DNA of 64,000 bases, taken from Stenotrophomonas sp046736075 (GTDB lineage: Bacteria; Pseudomonadota; Gammaproteobacteria; Xanthomonadales; Xanthomonadaceae). A program made the translations under genes and the position numbers. Within the stretch, counting starts at the first letter, position 1. Each line of letters starts with the position of its first letter. The stretch covers positions 2,418,001 to 2,482,000 of the forward strand of contig NZ_CP177163.1 in assembly GCF_046736075.1 (NCBI RefSeq), written 5' to 3'. Below are positions 46,028 to 54,643 of the stretch, piece by piece. Below the pieces are notes generated by a model, which was not told the DNA's origin, did no database searches, and was given only the letters and a program-made list of their open reading frames with translations.

Positions 46028-47656
46028 TCATCCCAGGCTGCGTGCGGTGTTGATGATGTTCACCCCGTTGAAGCGGGTGGTGGACGACCCGTGCGAGACC
46101 GCCGAGACTTGGCCCGGCTGGCCCTTGCCGTCGAAGAACGAACCGCCGAAACGGAAGTCGCGTTCATCGCAGATCGCGCTGCACGCGTTCCAGAACTCCG
46201 GCGTGCGGATCTGGTAGGCGGCATCCTCGACCATGCCGGTGATCTGGCCGTTCTTGATCTGGTAGTACAGCTGGCCGCCGAACTGCGCGTTGTAGCGCTG
46301 CTGGTCGATCGAGTACGAGCCACGGCCGTGGATGTAAATGCCGTTCTCCACGTCCTTGATCATGTCGGCCACGCTGAGCGGCGCCTTGCCCGGTGCCAGC
46401 GACACATTGGCCATTCGCTGGAACTGCACGCTGGACCAGGAGTCGGCGTAGCTGCAGCCGTGCGACGCGGTCTCGCCCAGCAGGTGCACCTCGTCGCGGG
46501 TGGCCTGGTAGTTGACCAGGATGCCGTCCTTGACCAGGTCCCAGCGCCGGGTCTTGACCCCCTCATCGTCGTAGCCCACCGCGCCCAGGCTGCCCGGTGC
46601 GGTCTTGTCGGCATGGAAGTTGACGATGTCGCTGCCCCAGCGGAAGCCGGCGTCGCGCTTGTCCAGCGTGGCGAAGCTGGTGCCGGCGTAGTTGGCCTCG
46701 TAGCCGAGCACGCGGTCCAGCTCCAGCGGGTGGCCGACGTTCTCGTGGATGGTCAGGAACAGGTTGGACGGGTCCAGTACCAGGTCGTACCTGCCCGGCT
46801 TGACCGACGGCGCCTTGAGCTTCTCGCGTGCGTGGCGGGCGGCGGACACCGCATCCTCGATCGGATCGTAGGAGTCGCGGTAGGCGGTGATGCCGCCCGG
46901 CAGCGCGATCTTGCCGCTGGCAGCGCCATCCAGGAACTCGTAGCCCATGCCCATCGGCGAGGACAGCCCGGCGCGGGTGCGGAACTTGCCGGTGGATTTG
47001 TCGATGGCGGTGGCGGTGAACGGCAGCCAGATCCGGTGTACATCCTGGTCGATGAACGAGCCGTCGCTGGACGCGAAGTACTTCTGCTCGTTGACCAGGA
47101 ACAGCGTGGAATTGATGAAGTCGGCGCCGGCATCGAGGGCGGCGCCATTGACCGCCAGCAGCATCTCGACCTTGTCCTTGATCGGTACCGCCATCGCGTT
47201 CGTGCGGATCGGCGTCTTCCAGCTGACCTCGCCAACGCCGGTCACCGGGGCCAGCTGTACCGGACGGGTCTGGATGGCGGCATTGGCGCGTGCGATGGCG
47301 GCGGCCTGCTCGACCGTGGCCAGCACCGCTGCCGGGGTACGCTGGTGGGTGGCCGCGAAGCCCCACGCGCCGTTGACGATCACGCGGATGCCGATGCCGG
47401 ACGATTCGCTGTTGGTGACGTTCTGGACGGTGCGCTCGCGGGTGATCACCGCCTGGTTGAGGTAGCGACCGATGCGCACGTCGCAGTAGCTGGCCCCGGC
47501 GCGTTTGGCCGCGCCGAGCGCGGCCTCGGCCAGCGCCTTGTTGCGGCCCAGGTCGCTGGGCTCCAGCAGTTGCTCGGCGGCGATCAGCCGCCCGTGCGGC
47601 AGTACCAGGCCAGCCAGGCCCATTCCAGACAGCGCAAGAAACTCACGGCGTTGCAC
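46028..47656 (-). CDS. TldD-like metalloprotease with twin-arginine signal (copy 2)
   Basis: The 542-residue protein starts at a GTG giving VQRREFLALSG (Met in the cell), a Tat signal matching that of copy 1 in position; upstream ATG frames lack homology. The metal motif is HENVGH (His304, Glu305, His308). The C-terminal 150 residues are almost identical to copy 1, also at the DNA level, which indicates a tandem duplication. The same DGKGQ replaces the E. coli CGKEGQ. It is the first gene of the long minus-strand cluster, divergent from the DUF938 methyltransferase gene. Confidence 0.87.
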   Translation of the reverse strand: MQRREFLALSGMGLAGLVLPHGRLIAAEQLLEPSDLGRNKALAEAALGAAKRAGASYCDVRIGRYLNQAVITRERTVQNVTNSESSGIGIRVIVNGAWGFAATHQRTPAAVLATVEQAAAIARANAAIQTRPVQLAPVTGVGEVSWKTPIRTNAMAVPIKDKVEMLLAVNGAALDAGADFINSTLFLVNEQKYFASSDGSFIDQDVHRIWLPFTATAIDKSTGKFRTRAGLSSPMGMGYEFLDGAASGKIALPGGITAYRDSYDPIEDAVSAARHAREKLKAPSVKPGRYDLVLDPSNLFLTIHENVGHPLELDRVLGYEANYAGTSFATLDKRDAGFRWGSDIVNFHADKTAPGSLGAVGYDDEGVKTRRWDLVKDGILVNYQATRDEVHLLGETASHGCSYADSWSSVQFQRMANVSLAPGKAPLSVADMIKDVENGIYIHGRGSYSIDQQRYNAQFGGQLYYQIKNGQITGMVEDAAYQIRTPEFWNACSAICDERDFRFGGSFFDGKGQPGQVSAVSHGSSTTRFNGVNIINTARSLG

Positions 47657-47798
47657 AGCGATCCATCCCCCGACGGTGCGATCGGCATCAGGCCGGCCGC
47701 AGTGGACAAGTCTTCGACTTTCGATGGCGACGGGCAGTGGCACAAGTGACTGCGGTCATGGTTGGATGGCGGTCATCCGAATTCATCTTGAGCCCGCC

Positions 47799-48422
47799 AT
47801 GACCCAACAGCGCTGGTCCGACGCCTGCGAACGCAACCGCGAGCCGATCCTGGCGGTATTGCGCCGGTATCTGCAGGATCGCCGACGCGCGCTGGAGATC
47901 GGCAGCGGCACCGGCCAGCACGCGGCGTACTTCGCCGCGCAGCTGCCGCATCTGCGCTGGCAGGCCAGCGACCATCCGGAGCATCTGCCCGGCATCGCCG
48001 AGCGCCTGGCCGGGGCCGCCCTCTCCAACGCCCCGCCGCCGTGGCCGCTGCAGGCCGTGCTGTCGCCCGCGCCCGGCCTGGCCCCGCTGCCCGATGCGCC
48101 GTTGGGCTTCGATGCGGTGTTCAGCGCCAACACCCTGCACATCATGAGCTGGGCACACGTGGAGGCGCTCTTTGCCGGCCTCCCGGCGGTGATGGCCGAC
48201 GATGCGCTGCTGTGCATCTACGGGCCGTTCAACCAGGGCGGCGAGTACAGCAGCGACAGCAACCGGGTATTCGATGCCTGGCTGAAGCAGCGCGACCCCG
48301 CGGCGGGCATCCGCGACGCCGAAGCGGTGGACGCACTGGCCGCCGCCCAGGGCCTGCGGCTGATCGACGACGTGGCCATGCCGGCCAACAACCGCCTGCG
48401 GGTATGGCACCGTTCCGCGTAA
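47799..48422 (+). CDS. DUF938 class I SAM-dependent methyltransferase
   Basis: The 207-residue protein has the SAM-binding motif EIGSGTGQHA (about 33-42), DAVFSANTLHIMSW (motif IV region) and LLCIYGPFNQGGEYSS, which are typical of the DUF938 family. The substrate is unknown. The ATG at 47799 gives the family N terminus; the longer open frame upstream is antisense to the tldD-like gene. A palindrome array begins 45 bases after the stop. Confidence 0.93.
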   Translation: MTQQRWSDACERNREPILAVLRRYLQDRRRALEIGSGTGQHAAYFAAQLPHLRWQASDHPEHLPGIAERLAGAALSNAPPPWPLQAVLSPAPGLAPLPDAPLGFDAVFSANTLHIMSWAHVEALFAGLPAVMADDALLCIYGPFNQGGEYSSDSNRVFDAWLKQRDPAAGIRDAEAVDALAAAQGLRLIDDVAMPANNRLRVWHRSA

Positions 48423-48466
48423 CCGCGCGCGCGGCGCCCCGGCATCGAAACCCGCGCGCTGCGCCC

Positions 48467-49090
48467 GTAGAGCCGACCTCTGGTCGGCTGCCTTCCGTTC
48501 CGGCACAGAAAACCCCCGCGCTGCGCGCGAAGCCCCCGTAGAGCCGACCTCTGGTCGGCTGCTTTCCGTTCCGGCATCGAAAACCCCGCGCTGCGCGCGA
48601 AGCCGACTAGAAGTCGGCTCTACGCCGGCGGCCACCCACCGCGCACGGGCCCTGTAGAGCCGACCTCTGGTCGGCTGCCTTCCGTTCCGGCATCGAAAAA
48701 CCCCGCGCTGCGCGCGAAGCCGACTAGAAGTCGGCTCTACGCTGGCGGCCACCCACCGCGCACGGCCCCTGTAGAGCCGACCTCTGGTCGGCTGCTTTCC
48801 GTTCCGGCATCGAAAAACCCGCGCTGCGCGCGAAGCCGACTAGAAGTCGGCTCTACGCTGGCGGCCACCCACCGCGCGCGTTCCCTGTAGAGCCGACCTC
48901 TGGTCGGCTGCCTTCCGTTCCGGCATCGAAAACCCCGCGCTGCGCGCGAAGCCGACTAGAAGTCGGCTCTACGCCGGCGGCCACCCACCGCGCGCGGCCC
49001 CTGTAGAGCCGACCTCTGGTCGGCTGCTTTCCGTTCCGGCACAGAAAACCCCCGCGCTGCGCGCGACAGCCGACCAACGGTCGGCTCTAC
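48467..49090. repeat. SMAG higher-order array C (paired inverted palindromes, 116-base unit)
   Basis: The 674-base gap after the methyltransferase gene is filled by 11 palindromes. Forward GTAG copies start at 48467, 48538, 48654, 48771, 48887 and 49003. Reverse copies with CTAC ends are at 48601-48623, 48718-48740, 48834-48856, 48950-48972 and 49068-49090. Forward and reverse copies alternate to give a unit of 116-117 bases with conserved spacers (TTCCGTTCCGGCATCGAAAA and GGCGGCCACCCACCGCGC), repeated about four times. The last reverse copy has a different loop. Palindrome arms are AGCCGAC/GTCGGCT. Confidence 0.92.
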
Positions 49091-49096
49091 CTGCCG

Positions 49097-52000
49097 TCAG
49101 GCCACCTGCACGATGTGCAGTGCCCGCGGGTTGCGCCACTGCGCCAGCAGCGCGGCCTCCCGGGCCTTGGCCGTGTGCAGGTGCGCCTCCTTGACGTGCC
49201 CGTAGCCGCGGATGTGCTCGGGGATGCTGGCGATCTCCACTGCCAGCGCCACGCGGTCGTCGCTCAGGCCGTCCAGCAGCAGGCCCACGGTCTGTTCGTA
49301 GTCGGCAATCAGTTGGCGCTCGCCGCGTCGCTCGGCCGTGCGGCCGAACACGTCGAACGTGCCCCCGCGCAGGAACTTCAGCCTGGCCAGCAGCCCGAAT
49401 GCCTTGAACATCCACGGCCCGTATTCCTTCTTGATCAGCCGGCCCTGGTCGTCCTTCTTAGCAAACAGCGGCGGCGCCAGGTGGAAGCGCACGTCAAAAT
49501 CGCCCTCGAACTGCTGCTGCAACCGGCGCTGGAACTCGCCGCTGGTGTACAGGCGGGCGACCTCGTACTCGTCCTTGTAGGCCATCAGCTTGAAGTAGTA
49601 GCGCGCCACGGTTTCGGTCAGCGCGGTGCTGCCGGCCTTGTCCCACTCCACCGCGCGCACCTTCTCCACCAGCGCGCGGTAGCGTGCGGCGTAGGCGCTG
49701 TCCTGGTAATCGGTGAGGAACCGCACGCGGCGCTCGATGAGTTCGTCCAGCGAGCGCGACAGGCGCTCGTCGTCCAGCGGCAGGAACGCCACGTCGGCGC
49801 TGCCGCCGTGCCCGGGCAGGCCGCGCAGCTCGCGCTCGTCGCCGGTGTTGCGCGGCGCGGCGTTGGCACCCCATTCGTTGCCTTCCCACTCGCCCGGCGG
49901 CAGGTCGTGCAGCGGGCCCGGCGTGCGCTCGGCATCGGTGTGGCCGTTGCGCACCAGGCCGGCGGCCTGCTGCACCGCCTGCGGGTCCACCGCAGCCAGA
50001 CGGCCCCAGGCGAAGGCCTGCTTGTTCATCTCGATGGCCGCGCCATTGAGCTCCACCGCGCGCATCAGCGCGTCAAACGAGATCGGCACCAGCCCCTGCT
50101 GCCAGGCAAAGCCAAGGATGAACAGGTTGGCGGCGATCGCATCGCCGAGCAGCGCCGTGGCCAGCTGGGTGGCGTCGAGCAGCAGCGGCTCGCGTCCGCC
50201 CAGCGCCACGCGGATGCCGGCGATGATGTCGGCGGCCGGGAACTGCATGTCCGGCCGGGTGGTGAAGGTGCCCGGCATCGCCTCATAGGTGTTGAGCACC
50301 ACCTGCGAGCGCTCCGCGCGCACCTTGGACAGCGCCCAGTAGTCGTTGACCACCACCATGTCGCAGCCCACCACCAGATCGGCTTCGCCAGCGGCGATGC
50401 GCACCGCATGGATGTCTTCGGGGGTGCGGGCGATGCGGATGTGGGTGGTGACCGCGCCGCCCTTCTGGGCCAGCCCGGTCTGGTCGAGCACGCTGGCACC
50501 CTTGCCTTCCAGGTGTCCGGCCATGCCGAGCAGCGCACCGATGGTGACCACGCCGGTGCCACCGACGCCGGTGATCAGGATGTTCCAGGGCTGTTCCAGC
50601 GTGGTCCGGAAGGTCGGCGCGGGCAGGGTGGCCAGCAGGTCACTGCGCTCGCTGCGCGCACCCTTGCGCGGCTTGCCGCCGTGCACGGTGACGAAGCTGG
50701 GGCAGAAGCCGGTGGTGCAGCTGTAGTCCTTGTTGCAGTTGGACTGGTCGATGTCGCGCTTGCGCCCGAACTCGGTTTCCTTGGGCAGCACCGACACGCA
50801 GAAGCTCTTCTTGCCGCAGTCGCCGCAGCCTTCGCACACCAGCGAATTGACCATCACCCGCTTGGGCGGATCGACCAGCTTGCCGCGCTTGCGGCGGCGA
50901 CGCTTCTCGGTGGCGCAGGTCTGTTCGTAGATCAGGATGCTGGTGCCCTTCACCTCGCGCAGCTGCTTCTGCACCGCATCCAGCTCGGCGCGGTCGTGGA
51001 ACTCCACGCCCTCGGGGAACAGCTCGCGCCTGTTCCACTTGCCGATCTCATCGCTCACCAGCACGATCGTCTGCACACCTTCGGCACGCATCTGGTGGGC
51101 GATCTGCGGCACGCTCAGGGTGCCGTCCACCGGCTGCCCGCCGGTCATCGCCACTGCATCGTTGTAGAGGATCTTGTAGGTGATGTTGACGCCGGCGGCG
51201 ATCGCCTGGCGGATCGCCAGCGAACCACTGTGGAAGTAGGTGCCGTCGCCGAGGTTCTGGAACACGTGTTCGGTGTCGGTGAACGCCGCCTGCCCGGCCC
51301 ACGTCACGCCTTCGCCACCCATGTGGGTGAAGGTGTCGGTGCTGCGGTCCATCCAGGTCACCATGTAATGGCAACCGATGCCGCCCAGTGCACGCGACCC
51401 TTCCGGCACGCGGGTGGAGGTGTTGTGCGGGCAGCCGGAGCAGTAGTGCGGCACGCGCGGGAAGCTGGCGCGCGGCAGCGCGAGCTCGGCTTCCTTTTCA
51501 TCCATCCAGTGCAGGCGCTGCTCGATGGATTCATTGGTGAAGAACCGCTGGATGCGGCGGCCGATCACCCCGGCGATGGTGGCCGGGGTGAGTTCGTTGG
51601 TGGACGGCAGAATCCACGTTCCCTGCTCGTCGTACTTGCCAACGATGGACGGGCGCGGGCCTGCGCTGGCCGGCCAGTTGTAGAACTGTTCCTTCATCTG
51701 GCGCTCGATGAAGGCACGCTTCTCCTCCACCACCACGATGTCTTCCAGCCCTTCGGCGAAGCGCGCGATGCCCACCGGCTCCAGCGGCCAGGTCATGCCG
51801 ACCTTGTACACGCGGATGCCGATGTCGGCGCAGGCCTGTTCGTCCAGCCCCAGGTATTCCAGCGCCTGCAGCACGTCCAGGTAGCTCTTGCCGGTGGTGA
51901 CGATGCCCAGCCGCGCGCGCGGCGAGTCCATCACGACGCGGTCGATGCCGTTGGCGCGCGCGAATGCCTGTGCCGCCTTCACCGCATAGCGGTGCAGGCG

Positions 52001-52789
52001 CATTTCCTGGTCCAGCGGCGGGTCCGGCCAGCGGATGTTGAGGCCGCCCGCAGGCATCTCGAAGTCCTCCGGCAGAACAATGCGGCGCGCGAACGGATCG
52101 ACCGCCACCGACGCCGAGGACTCCACCGTCTCGGCAATGGTCTTGAAGCCGATCCAGCGCCCGGTATAGCGGCTCATCGCCCAGCCGAGCAGGCCCATGT
52201 CGAGAATGTCCTGCACGCCGGCCGGGTTCAGCACCGGCATCATCGCGCTGACGAATTCGTCCTCGCTGCCGTGCGGCAGGGTCGAACTGCGGCAGGCATG
52301 GTCGTCGGCGGCCAGCGCCAGCACGCCACCGAGCGGCGAGGTGCCGGCGGCGTTGGCGTGTTTGAACACGTCGCCGCAGCGGTCCACGCCGGGGCCCTTG
52401 CCGTACCACATGCCGTACACGCCCTGGACCTTGGCGCCGGGGAACAGATTGGTCTGCTGGGTGCCCCAGACCATCGTCGCGCCCAGGTCCTCGTTGAGGC
52501 CGGGGGTGAACTTCACCCGTGCCGCCTCCAGGTGCTGCCGGGCCCGCCACAGTTCCAGGTCGAAGCCGCCCAGCGGGCTGCCGCGGTAGCCGCTGATGAA
52601 GCCGGCGGTGTCCAGGCCGGCGGCCTGGTCGCGCAGCCGCTGCATCAACGGCAGGCGCACCAGCGCCTGTACCCCGCTCAGGTAGATGCGGCCATCGGTC
52701 CGGGTGTACTTGTGGTCCAGCGTGTAGCCATCGTCCAGGCCGGGCTGGTTGGCGGAGGACGGCGAGGTGAGTTCGGCAGTACTGGTCAT
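49097..52789 (-). CDS. Indolepyruvate ferredoxin oxidoreductase family protein (fused subunits)
   Basis: The 1,230-residue protein joins, in one chain, the TPP-binding pyruvate-ferredoxin-type domains and the gamma (IorB-like) domain that are separate in archaea. Visible parts are the pyrimidine-binding region near the N terminus (GYRGSPLGGFD), the TPP domain with HYCSGCPHNTS and GGEGVTWAGQA, a cysteine cluster CEGCGDC with later cysteines, and the gamma domain (ITGVGGTGVVTIGALLGMAG). Such enzymes oxidatively decarboxylate aryl or branched 2-oxo acids. The ATG at 52789 was chosen because residues upstream are not family-like. The gene ends 6 bases from palindrome array C. Confidence 0.94.
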   Translation of the reverse strand: MTSTAELTSPSSANQPGLDDGYTLDHKYTRTDGRIYLSGVQALVRLPLMQRLRDQAAGLDTAGFISGYRGSPLGGFDLELWRARQHLEAARVKFTPGLNEDLGATMVWGTQQTNLFPGAKVQGVYGMWYGKGPGVDRCGDVFKHANAAGTSPLGGVLALAADDHACRSSTLPHGSEDEFVSAMMPVLNPAGVQDILDMGLLGWAMSRYTGRWIGFKTIAETVESSASVAVDPFARRIVLPEDFEMPAGGLNIRWPDPPLDQEMRLHRYAVKAAQAFARANGIDRVVMDSPRARLGIVTTGKSYLDVLQALEYLGLDEQACADIGIRVYKVGMTWPLEPVGIARFAEGLEDIVVVEEKRAFIERQMKEQFYNWPASAGPRPSIVGKYDEQGTWILPSTNELTPATIAGVIGRRIQRFFTNESIEQRLHWMDEKEAELALPRASFPRVPHYCSGCPHNTSTRVPEGSRALGGIGCHYMVTWMDRSTDTFTHMGGEGVTWAGQAAFTDTEHVFQNLGDGTYFHSGSLAIRQAIAAGVNITYKILYNDAVAMTGGQPVDGTLSVPQIAHQMRAEGVQTIVLVSDEIGKWNRRELFPEGVEFHDRAELDAVQKQLREVKGTSILIYEQTCATEKRRRRKRGKLVDPPKRVMVNSLVCEGCGDCGKKSFCVSVLPKETEFGRKRDIDQSNCNKDYSCTTGFCPSFVTVHGGKPRKGARSERSDLLATLPAPTFRTTLEQPWNILITGVGGTGVVTIGALLGMAGHLEGKGASVLDQTGLAQKGGAVTTHIRIARTPEDIHAVRIAAGEADLVVGCDMVVVNDYWALSKVRAERSQVVLNTYEAMPGTFTTRPDMQFPAADIIAGIRVALGGREPLLLDATQLATALLGDAIAANLFILGFAWQQGLVPISFDALMRAVELNGAAIEMNKQAFAWGRLAAVDPQAVQQAAGLVRNGHTDAERTPGPLHDLPPGEWEGNEWGANAAPRNTGDERELRGLPGHGGSADVAFLPLDDERLSRSLDELIERRVRFLTDYQDSAYAARYRALVEKVRAVEWDKAGSTALTETVARYYFKLMAYKDEYEVARLYTSGEFQRRLQQQFEGDFDVRFHLAPPLFAKKDDQGRLIKKEYGPWMFKAFGLLARLKFLRGGTFDVFGRTAERRGERQLIADYEQTVGLLLDGLSDDRVALAVEIASIPEHIRGYGHVKEAHLHTAKAREAALLAQWRNPRALHIVQVA

Positions 52790-52917
52790 GGCTGGCCCGG
52801 GAAAGTCGGCTGGCACGGTCGCGCAGGCGCGGCCGGAAAGGCGCGGATTGTAACAGTGGGCCTGTCCAGGCCCGGGACTCGCGCCGGAGCGCTCGCTGCG
52901 GTTAGGATCGCGATGGG

Positions 52918-52935
52918 AGGTTGTTGTGACAACCT
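52918..52935. promoter_or_regulatory. Inverted repeat upstream of an exported protein gene
   Basis: Arms AGGTTGT and ACAACCT are perfect complements around TGTG. The element ends 12 bases before the ATG at 52948, overlapping or touching the ribosome-binding GGGGGAG region. It may be an operator or an RNA hairpin that limits translation. Confidence 0.4.
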
Positions 52936-52947
52936 GGGGGAGTTTGA

Positions 52948-53586
52948 ATGGCAGTTGCAAGACAGATGCTGGCCGGGCTGTGCCTGGCCGTGGGGGCTTC
53001 GGTGTTCAACGCAGCGGCGCAGCCGTTGCCGGCGCTGCAGGAGTTCTACTTCGACAACGACAGCGCGGCCGCTCCGGTGGTGGTGGTGGACGGGCAGGGC
53101 AGCACCCTCGTCGACCAGCTGATGCGGCAGCGCGAGCGCGGCCGCAAGAGCCTGGAGGCGACCGTGCAGCTGGCCGGCGTGGCGATGGGCCAGGGCCGTA
53201 CCGATCTCGGTCGCACCCTGTACCAGGAAGCGCTGACCACGGCGGCAGCCGGTTCGGTGCCGGGGCGCGCGGTCCGCTGGAACTACGGGTGGGACCTGTT
53301 CCGGCTGGGTGAGGTCGAGCCGGCGCTGGCCCAGTGGGCGGCGGCCCAGGCCGGGCTGCGCGGCAACCCGTCGTGGGCACCGCCCACCTACGCGCTGGCC
53401 CTGTGGACGCTGGGGCGCAAGGACGAGGCGGTGCAGTGGTATGCCGCCGCGGTGCGCACCGAGCCGCAGTTGTGGAGCAGCAACGAGCGCTTCGCCGAAC
53501 TGCTGCCCACCTGGCGCGACAGCGAGCGTGCGGCGCTGGTCCAGGTCCAGCAGGCCTGGGCTGCCAAACCGCCGGCTTGGCCGTAA
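52948..53586 (+). CDS. Hypothetical exported TPR-like protein
   Basis: The 212-residue protein has a signal peptide (about 1-25, ending NAAAQ). The rest is helical with TPR-like helix pairs (GRTDLGRTLYQEALTTAAAG, ALAQWAAAQAGLRGNPSWAP, KDEAVQWYAAAVRTEPQLW). No enzymatic motif or family is recognised. The strong ribosome-binding site GGGGGAG precedes the ATG. It is divergent from the indolepyruvate oxidoreductase gene. Confidence 0.78.
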   Translation: MAVARQMLAGLCLAVGASVFNAAAQPLPALQEFYFDNDSAAAPVVVVDGQGSTLVDQLMRQRERGRKSLEATVQLAGVAMGQGRTDLGRTLYQEALTTAAAGSVPGRAVRWNYGWDLFRLGEVEPALAQWAAAQAGLRGNPSWAPPTYALALWTLGRKDEAVQWYAAAVRTEPQLWSSNERFAELLPTWRDSERAALVQVQQAWAAKPPAWP

Positions 53587-53597
53587 GCCACGTCCGG

Positions 53598-53627
53598 GGC
53601 CGGTGCACGGGGGTGCACCGGCCCTAC
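53598..53627 (-). repeat. GTAG-type palindrome with 11-base arms
   Basis: Arms GGCCGGTGCAC (53598-53608) and GTGCACCGGCC (53613-53623) enclose GGGG and end in CTAC. The head matches the other GTAG palindromes, but the longer arms mark a different subfamily. It sits between the TPR-like gene and the transporter gene. Confidence 0.75.
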
Positions 53628-53675
53628 GACCATCGTCGAGGCTGAATGCGCAGGCACATCGGCTAGGCTGCGCCG

Positions 53676-54593
53676 ATGGCTTTCGACGCGTTCGCCCTGA
53701 TCCTGACCATGCTCGGCCTGGGCATGGCGTTCTCGCGCCTGCGCGCGCTGCCGGACAACAGCGCCGATGTGCTCAACCGCATCGTGCTGTATGTGTGCCT
53801 GCCCGCCGCCGTGCTGATCTACGTGCCGCGGCTGCGGCTGGATGCCAGCCTGGTCGGGCTGATGGCCACGCCGTGGCTGCTGATGCTGGCAACGTGGGCG
53901 CTGGTGTCGCTGGCCACGCGGGTGTTCGGCTTCGCCCGCGACGTGCATGCGGTGCTGCTGATCTGCGTGGCGCTGGCCAACTCCAGCTTCATCGGCTATC
54001 CGATGGTGCGTGCGCTGCTCGGCGACCACGCGTTGCCGTATGCCGTGGTCTACGACCAGTTCGGCACCTTCGTGCTGCTCTCCACCTTCGGCCTGTACGT
54101 GATCGCGCGCTACAGCGGCGACCGGCCGCCCACGGCGGCACAGGTCCTGCTGCGGATCGCGCGGTTCCCGCCGTTGTGGGCGCTGGTGTTCGCGCTGGTG
54201 CTGATGCCGGCGCAGCCGCCGGCGTGGATCGCCACCGGCCTGAAACAGCTGGCCGATGCGATGCTGCCGCTGGTGATGCTGGCGGTGGGGTTTTCGATCC
54301 GGTTGCGGCTGTCGCGCGCCGAGCTTCCGCCGCTGGGCATCGGCCTGCTGCTCAAGCTGGTGGTCATGCCCGCGCTGGCGCTGCCGATCGCCTGGGCGTT
54401 TGGCCTGCAGGGCGCGATGCTGCAGGTCAATGTGCTCGAATCGGCGATGCCAACCATGATCACCGCCGCGGCGCTGGCGATCGCCCACCGGCTGGCGCCG
54501 CGCCTCGCCGCGGCGATGGTCGGCTACGGCATCGTGCTGTCGCTGGCGACGTTGCCGGCCTGGGTGTGGGTGCTGCGCGCGCTGCACCCGTAG
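53676..54593 (+). CDS. AEC-family transporter
   Basis: The 305-residue protein is almost entirely hydrophobic, with about ten membrane helices, and matches the AEC (auxin efflux carrier) family in layout: helices 1-5, a loop, helices 6-10. ANSSFIGYPMVRALLG and DQFGTFVL in the first half are typical. Substrates in the family include malonate, malate and other organic acids; the sequence does not say which. The final base of the last sense codon and the TAG stop form the GTAG head of a palindrome. Confidence 0.92.
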   Translation: MAFDAFALILTMLGLGMAFSRLRALPDNSADVLNRIVLYVCLPAAVLIYVPRLRLDASLVGLMATPWLLMLATWALVSLATRVFGFARDVHAVLLICVALANSSFIGYPMVRALLGDHALPYAVVYDQFGTFVLLSTFGLYVIARYSGDRPPTAAQVLLRIARFPPLWALVFALVLMPAQPPAWIATGLKQLADAMLPLVMLAVGFSIRLRLSRAELPPLGIGLLLKLVVMPALALPIAWAFGLQGAMLQVNVLESAMPTMITAAALAIAHRLAPRLAAAMVGYGIVLSLATLPAWVWVLRALHP

Positions 54594-54611
54594 AGCCGGC
54601 GCTGCGCGGCT
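54590..54611 (+). repeat. Degenerate GTAG palindrome carrying the transporter's stop codon
   Basis: A degenerate copy (GTAGAGCCGGC...GCGCGGCT) begins with the stop codon of the AEC transporter. Only about 50 bases separate it from the convergent AAA ATPase gene. Confidence 0.65.
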
Positions 54612-54643
54612 GCTCTGCAGGCAGTGCGCCGGCGCCCGCAGCG

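Noticed and set aside
44393..47749. 1,118-residue plus-strand open frame
   Set aside because: It is antisense to both tldD-like genes, which have full family homology. It even repeats the same antisense motif twice because the genes are duplicated.
48467..49090. Possible CRISPR array
   Set aside because: Repeats are GTAG palindromes in both orientations and the intervening sequences are near-identical, whereas CRISPR spacers are unique. No cas gene is nearby.
49115..53122. 1,335-residue plus-strand open frame
   Set aside because: It is antisense to the indolepyruvate oxidoreductase gene and shows no domain.
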